Below the pieces are notes generated by a model that searched no databases, was not told the origin of the DNA, and saw nothing but the letters and a program-made list of their open reading frames with translations. A stretch of DNA of 42,222 bases from an uncultured Oscillospiraceae bacterium (GTDB lineage Bacteria; Bacillota; Clostridia; Oscillospirales; Ruminococcaceae), in assembly GCA_949743955.1 (NCBI GenBank), contig CATJVQ010000020.1, forward strand, positions 1 through 42,222, in the 5' to 3' direction. The position numbers and the translations under genes were made by a program. How positions within the stretch are numbered: the first letter of the stretch is position 1; every line of letters starts with the position of its first letter. Positions 6,663 through 14,188 of the stretch are shown piece by piece.

Positions 6663-6953
6663 ATGAAAAAGTTGTTCAAGGGAATCAATGAGAAGCTGCG
6701 CCGCCGCATGCTCACGATGGGCATCGCCATGATGGCGATGATGTGCTGTGCTTTCCCGGCGTTCGCTGCCGAAGGGGACACCACCGGCGCTGCTGCAGAT
6801 TTTGTCCTGTCTTCGAGCGATCTTGATCCGGTGCTTAACAGTATTAAGGCGAATGTCAAGGTTGTTCTGCCGGTTATGCTGGTCGTATTGAGCATCTTCC
6901 TTGTAATCGGGGTCGTTCCTCGATTCCTTAAGAAAGCGACGCACGGGGGTTAA
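6663..6953 (+). CDS. Inovirus major coat protein (pVIII-like), copy B
   Basis: A 96-residue precursor with a basic, Met-rich signal peptide ending AFPAFA (residues 30-35). The predicted mature protein has 61 residues and begins AEGD, the same four residues as mature fd/M13 pVIII. An amphipathic segment DLDPVLNSIKANVKVVLPV leads into the membrane helix (to about residue 85), then the basic tail PRFLKKATHGG. The first coat protein shares the pattern PVL-x2-I-x3-VK-x2-LPV-x-L-x-VL-x-IF-x-VI, so the two are paralogues. The ATG at 6663 follows AAGGAGG; the in-frame ATG at 6591 lies inside the preceding gene and has no site. Its TAA overlaps the next ATG (TAATG). Confidence 0.88.
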   Translation: MKKLFKGINEKLRRRMLTMGIAMMAMMCCAFPAFAAEGDTTGAAADFVLSSSDLDPVLNSIKANVKVVLPVMLVVLSIFLVIGVVPRFLKKATHGG

Positions 6954-7117
6954 TGAATCCGAATATCTATTTTGATATTGAAGCGTTGGAGACTGCCGCG
7001 CAGGGGTTAGTTGATAACGCGACAATATTGTTCCGGTGGTCCTGGAAACCTATGGCAATTATCCTTATCATCTACCTTGTCATAGGTTTAGTCCACCTGA
7101 TAAGCAGGCATACGTAG
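6953..7117 (+). CDS. 54-residue single-helix phage protein (pVII/pIX-like)
   Basis: A short gene translationally coupled to the second coat gene through TAATG. The product starts MNPNIYFDIEAL, has one membrane helix (about residues 33-50, IILIIYLVIGLVHLI) and no signal peptide. Filamentous phages carry comparable tiny, leaderless one-helix proteins at one virion tip (pVII, pIX). The coupling and the intact frame in a tightly packed operon support it as real. The exact virion role is inferred. Confidence 0.7.
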   Translation: MNPNIYFDIEALETAAQGLVDNATILFRWSWKPMAIILIIYLVIGLVHLISRHT

Positions 7118-7134
7118 AATCGGAGGGACGGAAA

Positions 7135-7305
7135 GTGGATTGGGTAGTATGGAACGTAGGCGAAGTATACGAGATGGCAAAGACAGTCCGCAGCCTTCTT
7201 GTATCCGCTTTTAATGCGGCGCTGCCCGTCTTCTTTTTCGTCCTTCTGATTGCTTCTGTCATTATGGTTCTTCATTGGTTATTCGGAAAGGACGGGATTC
7301 TGTGA
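7135..7305 (+). CDS. 56-residue leaderless coat-like phage protein
   Basis: The GTG start at 7135 lies 7 bases after GGAGGG (7122-7127), a better start than the ATG at 7036, which overlaps the previous gene and has no site. After an amphipathic start (DWVVWNVGEVYEMAKTV) comes a membrane helix containing LPVFFFVLLIASVIMVL, which matches the LPV-x3-VL-x-I-x2-VI pattern of the two major coat proteins. It lacks a cleavable signal peptide. It may be a diverged coat paralogue used as a minor tip protein. Its stop overlaps the next GTG start (GTGA). Confidence 0.7.
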   Translation: MDWVVWNVGEVYEMAKTVRSLLVSAFNAALPVFFFVLLIASVIMVLHWLFGKDGIL

Positions 7306-8600
7306 AGAAATGGTTTTCCTTCCTGATGATCATTACATGTTTTTGTCTTTTCTCACTGACAGCTTTCGCTAAAAACTATTATAAGTATTATAGTTTTGAG
7401 AATCTTCCAAATGTTAATGGGCTTTTACAGCTCAAGGACAGAACATTGTATGTCGGCCCTTTGGATTATACTCGATTCAGTGATGAACAGAAGAATTTTT
7501 TGGACGAATGGAAAAACAGTGAAAACGCTGTTGCTACTATAAAACTATATGGGCGTTCTTCTGTTCAAAATTATGTTTTTAATGAATTTCATTTAATGAT
7601 ATTATCTGATGTCAGTGATTATAGTGGCTCTGTTTATTCCGACCGTGTTAATTCTATTTATCCATCTTCAGATTATATATATTCTTTGAATTTTAATCCC
7701 TTCTGTTCTTATAAAGAAATGCGACTTATGAAGAAACTTAGCGGCTCAAATTATACCTTATATCCTTCCTTAATTTCTAATCAAAAAACCTCTTCCCCTT
7801 TGAATTTACTTTGGCCTATTAGTTCCAGCCCGTTTTTTGAAAAATATCCACTGCGTGAAAATGACGGGAATGTTTTCTATATAGATTATGATGATGTTGT
7901 TTTCTATGGTGTGGGTGAGGATCCTTTTTCAGAACATACCCTTACAATAAAATATCAGTATGAAGATGGCTCATCGGCAGCGGAAGCGCATACGGAGACA
8001 GTAAAGGAAGGGGAGACATACAGTGTCCCATCCCCAGTGCTGAATGGTTACACAGCCAGCCAAACCACCGTCACCGGTACGATGCCGGCAGAGGATGTTT
8101 CCATAACCGTGACATATACCAAAGTTCCGCATACCCTCACGATAAGATACCAGTACGAGGACGGAAGGACAGCCGCGGAGACTCATACAGAGACGTTAAA
8201 GGAAGGGGAGACGTACAATGTCTCATCTCCAGCATTGGAAGGGTATACAGCCAGCCAAATCACTGTTAGCGGCACAATGCCTGCACAAGATGTTTCCGTA
8301 ACCGTAACATACACCAAAGACGAACCGCCGCCTAGCTCCTCAGAGCCTGACCCACCGCAGCCGCCGGGACCATCGGAACCAGACCCACCGTCGCCGGGAG
8401 CTGTCGACGGAAAAGTTATGGAATACTCCATGTTCTACGATTTCTTTGAAGTCCTTCGGAACAGCGGTGGGGCGGCGATAACTTTCTATCTCAAGGCTTT
8501 GCTCCTTATTTTCGGAATGCTGGAGGCCGTCGGTATCATTCGGAAGGTGATTCTTTCGGCTGTCAGCGGAGGGAAGGACGACCCACCGGAGGTCAGATAA
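7302..8600 (+). CDS. Secreted, C-terminally anchored protein with two MucBP-like repeats, candidate pIII-type adsorption protein
   Basis: A 432-residue protein starting at GTG 7302, overlapping the previous stop. Signal peptide 1-23 (ending TAFA), a unique N-terminal domain (about 24-208), two 64-residue MucBP-like repeats (about 213-342, each LTI-x-YQYEDG ... GTMPA ... VTVTYTK), a Pro-rich linker (343-368), then a membrane helix near 390-415 and a short basic/acidic tail. Secreted, modular, flexible linker and C-terminal anchor is the architecture of the filamentous phage adsorption protein pIII. MucBP modules are otherwise found in Gram-positive adhesins. The DNA for the N-terminal domain (about 7370-7930) is much more AT-rich than the rest, suggesting that the receptor-binding head was exchanged. 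Confidence 0.78.
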   Translation: MKKWFSFLMIITCFCLFSLTAFAKNYYKYYSFENLPNVNGLLQLKDRTLYVGPLDYTRFSDEQKNFLDEWKNSENAVATIKLYGRSSVQNYVFNEFHLMILSDVSDYSGSVYSDRVNSIYPSSDYIYSLNFNPFCSYKEMRLMKKLSGSNYTLYPSLISNQKTSSPLNLLWPISSSPFFEKYPLRENDGNVFYIDYDDVVFYGVGEDPFSEHTLTIKYQYEDGSSAAEAHTETVKEGETYSVPSPVLNGYTASQTTVTGTMPAEDVSITVTYTKVPHTLTIRYQYEDGRTAAETHTETLKEGETYNVSSPALEGYTASQITVSGTMPAQDVSVTVTYTKDEPPPSSSEPDPPQPPGPSEPDPPSPGAVDGKVMEYSMFYDFFEVLRNSGGAAITFYLKALLLIFGMLEAVGIIRKVILSAVSGGKDDPPEVR

Positions 8601-8939
8601 ATGTGGTCAGCAATCGCAAATTTTGTGAAGTGGCTGTTCGTCCCGGATGCTGCCTGGCTCTCCCAGCAGATAGCGGACATGAACGCCATCATGGAGCAGA
8701 AGCTCGGCCTTTTCTTCTGGCTCTATAACACGATGAAGAATTTCTTCTCCTGTTTTTCGAACCTGCAGAACTATACCGGATTTCCTGTAACGTCTCCGGA
8801 TGGGGAAGTGGTTACCCTGTTCTATGGCGACATATGGACAACGGTCACAGGGTATATCAATCCGATTTTAACCGGAACCTTTGTCATTCTGTTCTGCTGG
8901 TACTGTCTGCAGAAGGTAGAGGAGATGTTTGAGAGATGA
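8601..8939 (+). CDS. Hydrophobic phage assembly or minor coat protein
   Basis: A 112-residue protein with hydrophobic segments at about 40-55 and 85-105 and a short polar loop between them (NYTGFPVTSPDGE). GGAGGT for the ATG lies inside the end of the preceding gene, whose stop directly abuts it. Position between the candidate adsorption protein and the Zot gene matches pVI or its partner in other inoviruses. No sequence family recognised. Its stop overlaps the next start (ATGA). Confidence 0.7.
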   Translation: MWSAIANFVKWLFVPDAAWLSQQIADMNAIMEQKLGLFFWLYNTMKNFFSCFSNLQNYTGFPVTSPDGEVVTLFYGDIWTTVTGYINPILTGTFVILFCWYCLQKVEEMFER

Positions 8940-9187
8940 TTGTAAAGTTCTTCCTCTTTTTAATCTTTACTGTTATCAAGGCCATTCTCTCAGCGCTTCC
9001 AGCGTTCCCGACTATCTCGGCCCCGGTAGATTTCACCTACCTGACGCAGGGACTGCGGCTGGTGAATCAGTTCGTAAATCTGAAGGTGGTCGGTTCTCTC
9101 CTTATCACGTTCCTTCTGGTAAAATTTATCTTTTTCCTCTGGTCGTTTATCAACTGGCTGCTGCACAAGATTCCGGGGGTGTCATAA
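8936..9187 (+). CDS. Small membrane protein, pVI-like minor coat candidate
   Basis: An 83-residue protein with helices at about 3-22 and 48-73 and a short loop (PTISAPVDFTYLTQG). It starts by ATGA overlap with the preceding gene, and its stop overlaps the Zot start (TAATG), so the three are translationally coupled. In filamentous phages the gene directly before the pI/Zot gene is usually VI, coding a small hydrophobic tip protein. Function is inferred from this position. Confidence 0.7.
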   Translation: MIVKFFLFLIFTVIKAILSALPAFPTISAPVDFTYLTQGLRLVNQFVNLKVVGSLLITFLLVKFIFFLWSFINWLLHKIPGVS

Positions 9188-10086
9188 TGAGCAGTCTTGA
9201 CGTTACTGAAATTTTTGCGGATATATGGTCAGTTGTCCTCGACCCGATCTATGCTTTTTTTCGGTTTGTCGTATTTTTAATTATTGTCTCTATTGTGGTC
9301 TTTGTCGGCAGTTTCGTTATTAAGATTTTCCCCTTTGTCCGGGTTTTTTTGCAGGGGAAGAAGGTCGACGCTCTGTCCATCGCGGACAGCTTAGCGAAAA
9401 TCCGCTTAAAGTTCCTCCCATATGACTTGTTCCGCTGGATCGTCGTGGATGCTCTCCGTTCCCACGCAACACGGGATGAATTCGGGGAGTATGGCATCAC
9501 TTTTTATGTCGGCCGACAGGGGGGAGGAAAAACAACTTCCATGGTGCGGTATATGCGGCAAATGAAAGCGAGGTATCCGAAGCTCCTCATTGTATCGAAT
9601 ATCGAGACGAAGTATACAGACATCATCATGAAGGGCTGGAACGATTTCCTGACGATACGCAACGGAACGGACGGGGTCTTGTTCGCCATCGATGAGATAC
9701 AGGCGGAGTACAGCAGCCGTACGAGTAAGGATTTTCCGGACACGCTGCTCCGGCAAATCTGTATGCAGCGTAAGCAGCGGATAAAGATCGTCTGCACGGC
9801 GCAGTATTTCAGCCGGGTCGCGAAGCCGCTGCGGGAACAGGCTGAAAACGTTGTAACCTGTAAGACATTTCTCGGACGCCTCGTAACGCTTACCTCCTAT
9901 GACGCCGTTTTCTATGAAGCCTATTCCGGAGGTCTTCCCGCTAAAATGGAGAAGAAGAAACGCCTCTGGCGCAGACGGTATGTCATGGGTGACAACCTCC
10001 GGCAGAGCTTTGATACATACGCCTTTGTAGAGAAATTGGCAGATTTGGACTATTCCGACCGGGTAGGGAACGACTATGAAAGGTAA
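9187..10086 (+). CDS. Zot/pI-type filamentous phage assembly ATPase
   Basis: A 299-residue inner-membrane assembly ATPase that would drive phage extrusion. An N-terminal membrane helix (about 22-48) precedes the P-loop domain: Walker A GRQGGGKT at 109-116, Walker B VLFAIDE at about 164-170, with an arginine-rich segment after it (RQICMQRKQRIKIVCTAQ). This is the hallmark protein of inoviruses. Unlike Vibrio Zot, the membrane helix is N-terminal, which is common in Gram-positive homologues. ATG 9187 overlaps the previous stop. The last 11 bases overlap the next gene. The name refers to a family first described as a toxin; nothing here suggests toxin activity. Confidence 0.92.
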   Translation: MSSLDVTEIFADIWSVVLDPIYAFFRFVVFLIIVSIVVFVGSFVIKIFPFVRVFLQGKKVDALSIADSLAKIRLKFLPYDLFRWIVVDALRSHATRDEFGEYGITFYVGRQGGGKTTSMVRYMRQMKARYPKLLIVSNIETKYTDIIMKGWNDFLTIRNGTDGVLFAIDEIQAEYSSRTSKDFPDTLLRQICMQRKQRIKIVCTAQYFSRVAKPLREQAENVVTCKTFLGRLVTLTSYDAVFYEAYSGGLPAKMEKKKRLWRRRYVMGDNLRQSFDTYAFVEKLADLDYSDRVGNDYER

Positions 10087-10402
10087 AACGCTCGTTTACA
10101 ATCCGCAGATAGATTTTGACGTCGTCGTCTATTATGACGTTGTAGAGGCGGGGGAAAGGTGCCTCGTGAGTATCTACGACAACAACTGCCGTTTTCTATG
10201 CCTGCATACGGTTTCTTCCATGACCTTCTGCAAGTCTCCGGAATACTGGGTGTCACAGATATGCCGGCAGCATTTCGAGGGAGCAGATGAAGGAGAACCA
10301 GAAGCGAGGCCGCGGACTTCCCCGATTTTCGCGGCCTGCCGCGAAAACGGGGACGCCGCGTCCGAAGCCCGGGAACGTCTTCTGAAGCTGCTCGCCGAAT
10401 AG
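10076..10402 (+). CDS. Hypothetical cytoplasmic phage protein
   Basis: A 108-residue protein overlapping the end of the Zot gene by 11 bases. It has a beta-rich N-terminal half (TLVYNPQIDFDVVVYYDVV, CLVSIYDNNCRF) with several cysteines and a charged helical C-terminus (ASEARERLLKLLAE). No signal peptide or membrane helix. Not recognised. Overlap with the assembly ATPase suggests a cytoplasmic partner in assembly or packaging, but this is only positional. Confidence 0.65.
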   Translation: MKGKTLVYNPQIDFDVVVYYDVVEAGERCLVSIYDNNCRFLCLHTVSSMTFCKSPEYWVSQICRQHFEGADEGEPEARPRTSPIFAACRENGDAASEARERLLKLLAE

Positions 10403-10414
10403 GAGGTCTTATCT

Positions 10415-12634
10415 GTGAAACGGTTTCTCCGTCTGCCCCCCTTTTTTCTCTCGTTTTGTTTGTGCCTGGCTCTGCTGGGCCTACATGCTCACGCTGCAAC
10501 CTTTTTTCCTCTGACGGAAGCGATTCTCACAACGCCGCCATTCTCTGAATACGTCTCCTCAACCAGCGCGAACCATTTCGGGTATTCCTCTACGACGAAT
10601 GAAATCTGCCTGGCCAATAATGGTCCTTCCTCGGCTGCATGGAAACCTCATCAGCCGAACCCGCAGCACGATTATTATAACGGCTATATCCTCGAGGGCA
10701 CCTTTGATATATACGTCTTCGGCAAAAATGACAGTGGGGAAATTTACCTCAAGCGTTCTCAGAAGGGTTTCTCCTCCGGCGTCTGGGCGAGCGAGTACGC
10801 CTCTTTCGGCGCGGTGCAGGTGAAGGAATACACTCTGACAATCGAGTACGTATACGCAGACGGGACAACGGCCTCCCCGACAAAGACGTATACGATAGGG
10901 CAGGGGAAAAGCTATTCTTACACTTCCCCCTCCATCCTCGGGTATACGCCGGATAAAGCGGCCGTCTCCGGCACCATGACGGCGGACACGAAGGTCCGGG
11001 TCACGTACACGGCGGGAACGTATACGCTGACGATTCAGTACAAATACACCGACGGAACGACCGCTTCCGCGACGAAGACGTACCAGCACAAGTATAACGA
11101 GCGCTACGCCTATCCGTCACCGACGATTTCGGGTTATGAAGCAAGCCCCGCATCCGTCACCGGTACGATGCCCGCGGGGAACACGACTGTGACCGTTACA
11201 TATCAGAAAGCGCAGTATACCCTCACGATTCAGTATATCTACGAGGACGGTTCAAAGGTTATGGATTCAGCGGTCTATACGCTGGCTTCCGGAACCTCGT
11301 ACAGCTATCCCTCCCCGGAAGTCCGGGGACACGCACCGGATGTTGAAACCGTCTCCGGAACGATGCCGTCCTCGGATAAAATCGTAACCGTTACCTATTC
11401 CCGACAGCCCTGCCAGCTCACCATCCTTTACGTCTACGAGGACGGTACACAGGCGGCGCCTACGAAGACAGTCAACGTCACCTACGGCACGTCCTATTCT
11501 TACGTATCGCCCAAAGTCTCCGGCTATGTCCCGGACTGGCCTTTCGTCTCCGGCCTCATGCTGGATGAGCCGCAGACCGTGAAGGTCACTTACTACAAGG
11601 CAAAGAAAAGCCTCACGATAAACTATATCCTCGAAAACGACAGAATAGCGTTTCCATCAAGGGTATACCAGCACGCGGCGGGGGATGTCTACTCCTACCC
11701 CTCGCCGGGCCTTGCCGGGTACACGCCGAGCATACGCATTGTCGAGGGCACGATGCCGGATTCGGATAAAGTGGTTAACGTCGTCTACCGGGCAAACAGC
11801 CAGAATCTGACGGTGCAGTATGTGTATGAGGATGGGAAACAGGCGTTCCGTTCCGTGCACGGCTCCTACGCAACGGGTCAATGGTACTCGATAAAATCCC
11901 CGAGAAAATCCGGGTACTATCCGGACATTTCCGTCGTACAGGGGAACATGCCGACGCATGGGATAACTGTAATCGTGACCTATCACAAAATAGGCACCGG
12001 CCCTTATCCGGACGTCGGGGAGGACGGCCCGGACAATGGCAGCGGCTCCGGAGGAACCGGCAGCGGGGGAAGCAGCTCCTCCGGGGGCGATTCGAGCGGT
12101 ACAGGGCCGGGAGGCAGCGGCAGTTCCGGCACGGGTTCCAGTGGGACAGGCCCCGGCGGTACAGGGCCAGGCGGCTCCGGAACTGGCGGCGGAACCATCT
12201 GCCCGGACTGCGGCTGCAATACGTCGCACTGCCATTGCGCGAATAACCCGGACTGTCCCTGCGGCGGGAACTGCCGACCCGGATGGCATCCGCCGAATGT
12301 GATTCCCGACAGTACGATTCCTCCCGGCGGGTATCTCCCTGACGGCTGGGAAATGGATTTCGGCATAGGGGAGCCGGAAGACGAGATAAAGGAGCCCAAC
12401 GTCGATTTTAACTTCTGGAATCCGGATGAGCACGCCGATGGGGCGTTACAGTTCCAGGATACCCGGCCTTTGCCCGAGATTTCCCTTCCCGATTCCGCGA
12501 AGGTAAAGGCGGGCGCTGCGCCGTCTGAAGCTGACCCGCTGGATCCGGAACAGTATGGCTATACCGACGGAGCAGACCGTGACCTGTATTATTATCTCGA
12601 GAAATATTTCGGGATAGATGGACGTAAAGAGTAG
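10415..12634 (+). CDS. Large secreted protein with six MucBP-like repeats, Gly/Ser linker and Cys/His-rich knot
   Basis: A 739-residue protein from GTG 10415, seven bases after AGGAGGT. Signal peptide to about residue 27 (HAHA), a unique N-terminal domain (28-137), six tandem repeats of about 65 residues (138-525; LTI-x-Y-x-Y-x-DG ... GY ... V-x-GTMP ... VTVTY), a Gly/Ser/Thr/Pro linker (535-590), then a dense cysteine segment near 596-620 (eight Cys with HCHC and CPC) and an acidic C-terminal domain without membrane helix or LPxTG. The Gly-rich linker recalls pIII of Ff phages; the repeats recall Gram-positive adhesins. It may cap the virion or act with the anchored MucBP protein at 7302-8600. 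Secretion is well supported; its virion location is inferred. Confidence 0.8.
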   Translation: MKRFLRLPPFFLSFCLCLALLGLHAHAATFFPLTEAILTTPPFSEYVSSTSANHFGYSSTTNEICLANNGPSSAAWKPHQPNPQHDYYNGYILEGTFDIYVFGKNDSGEIYLKRSQKGFSSGVWASEYASFGAVQVKEYTLTIEYVYADGTTASPTKTYTIGQGKSYSYTSPSILGYTPDKAAVSGTMTADTKVRVTYTAGTYTLTIQYKYTDGTTASATKTYQHKYNERYAYPSPTISGYEASPASVTGTMPAGNTTVTVTYQKAQYTLTIQYIYEDGSKVMDSAVYTLASGTSYSYPSPEVRGHAPDVETVSGTMPSSDKIVTVTYSRQPCQLTILYVYEDGTQAAPTKTVNVTYGTSYSYVSPKVSGYVPDWPFVSGLMLDEPQTVKVTYYKAKKSLTINYILENDRIAFPSRVYQHAAGDVYSYPSPGLAGYTPSIRIVEGTMPDSDKVVNVVYRANSQNLTVQYVYEDGKQAFRSVHGSYATGQWYSIKSPRKSGYYPDISVVQGNMPTHGITVIVTYHKIGTGPYPDVGEDGPDNGSGSGGTGSGGSSSSGGDSSGTGPGGSGSSGTGSSGTGPGGTGPGGSGTGGGTICPDCGCNTSHCHCANNPDCPCGGNCRPGWHPPNVIPDSTIPPGGYLPDGWEMDFGIGEPEDEIKEPNVDFNFWNPDEHADGALQFQDTRPLPEISLPDSAKVKAGAAPSEADPLDPEQYGYTDGADRDLYYYLEKYFGIDGRKE

Positions 12635-12647
12635 ACTGGAGGATTTC

Positions 12648-13802
12648 ATGATGATTGCAGTAAACCGCCTGACCGTGGACTGGTTTTCTTTCTCTGTCCG
12701 CTATGATGATAAATCATCCGTTATACCGGACAAGGCTTTGAATCTGGAATTCTTCTGCGATCTTCTGGAGCTCCCTAAAGAGGAATTTGTCGACGTCGGC
12801 CGCGTGTCCTTTTACCGGGAATGCCACAAGCTGGAGGGCATTTCCATCAATGTCCCGTTTGAGGAAAAAGAGGGGAGTCAGGGCTATTTCATCGTCATGT
12901 CCGGACAGGGCTGCCGCTATTATGAGCAGGCCTGCCGCAAGGATTTGTATACATCCGCCGCCGACGTTTGGCGGAAGCTGTTTTCCAGGCTGCGTACCCT
13001 GACGAAGCATGGATTCGCCGTCAATATCCCGCGCTTTGACGTTGCTATGGACGATTTTTCCGGCCTCCTACAGATGGAGCGGCTTGTCGAGTGCGTCAGG
13101 AATGGGGAAGTTTGCTCCCGGTTTGATAAAAAGCGCGTCCTCGACGATATAGAGACCTATTATAAGGAAAAAGTCCGCATCCAGCAGTCCTACTCCCACG
13201 GCCTGACCGGTATGACCCTGACCTTCGGCGCAAGGACAAGCCGTTCCATGTGCCGGTTCTATGATAAGCTGGCCGAGCAGCGGATGAAGTCCTTCGGCAA
13301 CGAGATGAGGATGAAGGAGCTCGGGGAGATTTCCCACTGGGTACGGATGGAATTCGAGTTCCACAAGGTCAACGCTATCGCCATGGTCAACGAATTCATT
13401 GATTCCGAGGATTTTACCTCCTTCTTCGTCGACTACGTCAACGGCATCCTCCGTTTCATCGACCGGGACGACTGCAACGTCTCCCGCTGCACGCCCAAAC
13501 AATGGTGGACTCAGTTCCTCGGCACCGTGCGCCGCCTGACGCTCTCGCTCGGCGAATGGCGTCCGGTGACGAGAGAACGGCATCTGGATTACGTCTACAA
13601 GAACCTGTCCGGCTCCATCTATACCGCCATCAATATTGACGGGCTGGACAGCTTCCTCGAGCATATTATCCAGCGGGCGTCCGAACACCTCAAGTCGAAG
13701 CACCGGGCGCTCTGTCGAGGACTGGAATTCAATCTCAAGAATCTTTGTTCTGCCGACCTCTGGGATTATCTCAGGCCGCACTATAAGGAGGCGTTTGTAT
13801 AA
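12648..13802 (+). CDS. Rolling-circle replication initiator (Rep_trans / replication initiation factor family)
   Basis: A 384-residue protein that would nick the double-stranded form and start rolling-circle replication, like gpII in function. Family marks are the metal-site region RFDVAMDD (129-136), the strand TGMTLTFGARTSRS and the catalytic tyrosine in RFYDKLAEQ (Y205), followed by WVRMEFEFHK. The start is ATG 12648 or the adjacent ATG 12651, both placed correctly after TGGAGG (12637-12642); the ATG at 12618 overlaps the previous gene and lacks a site. Length and motifs match plasmid and inovirus replication initiators of Gram-positive bacteria. Placed near the end of the operon. Confidence 0.9.
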   Translation: MMIAVNRLTVDWFSFSVRYDDKSSVIPDKALNLEFFCDLLELPKEEFVDVGRVSFYRECHKLEGISINVPFEEKEGSQGYFIVMSGQGCRYYEQACRKDLYTSAADVWRKLFSRLRTLTKHGFAVNIPRFDVAMDDFSGLLQMERLVECVRNGEVCSRFDKKRVLDDIETYYKEKVRIQQSYSHGLTGMTLTFGARTSRSMCRFYDKLAEQRMKSFGNEMRMKELGEISHWVRMEFEFHKVNAIAMVNEFIDSEDFTSFFVDYVNGILRFIDRDDCNVSRCTPKQWWTQFLGTVRRLTLSLGEWRPVTRERHLDYVYKNLSGSIYTAINIDGLDSFLEHIIQRASEHLKSKHRALCRGLEFNLKNLCSADLWDYLRPHYKEAFV

Positions 13803-13804
13803 AG

Positions 13805-14188
13805 ATGGATACTATGCTTTTGCTGATTCTTCTCTGTAAAGTAGACGCCTTGCTGAAGGCTCTGGGTATTGATCCGGATGAAATCGTCCCGCGCGGCCAT
13901 TATGCTTTATATCGTGATGGTGAGCTTGAGCACAATGATCCCGCGCGGCCGAACAGCTATCTTGACTGTGTCGAACGCTTTATCCGCGGAAAATATTCGC
14001 CCTGGACCAATTCTGAGTATACCTATACGATTGAACATCATGAGGAGCTTTACGGGTTATTTTCTGCGCGGCAGGATTTCCCACCGCCCTCGGTTAAAAC
14101 CCACGCTGGCGGACGGCCACGCAAAAAGAAATCCCCGGAACCGACCGAAACGGCTCAGAAGTCCACAGGGGAGAAGGAAAATTCCTGA
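13805..14188 (+). CDS. Small basic phage protein with AT-hook-like motif, ending in the att repeat
   Basis: A 127-residue protein directly after rep (two-base gap). The N-terminal part is helical, the middle aromatic/acidic, and the C-terminus basic with GGRPRKKKSPEP, an AT-hook-like GRP core. The last codons (GEKENS and the stop at 14186-14188) are read from the sequence duplicated in attL, so the gene's 3' end is part of the attachment region. Not recognised as a known family. DNA binding linked to replication or recombination is plausible from the motif and position, not shown. Confidence 0.7.
   Translation: MDTMLLLILLCKVDALLKALGIDPDEIVPRGHYALYRDGELEHNDPARPNSYLDCVERFIRGKYSPWTNSEYTYTIEHHEELYGLFSARQDFPPPSVKTHAGGRPRKKKSPEPTETAQKSTGEKENS

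Noticed and set aside
9187-10086. Reading the Zot-family protein as an enterotoxin
   Set aside because: The protein has the assembly-ATPase layout and sits in a phage assembly operon. Toxin activity was attributed to a part of Vibrio Zot with no visible counterpart here.
11657-12433. A 258-codon minus-strand frame under the MucBP-repeat protein
   Set aside because: It is low-complexity, Arg/Ala-rich and a mirror of the Gly/Ser repeats. No ribosome site, and it crosses a clearly coding region.
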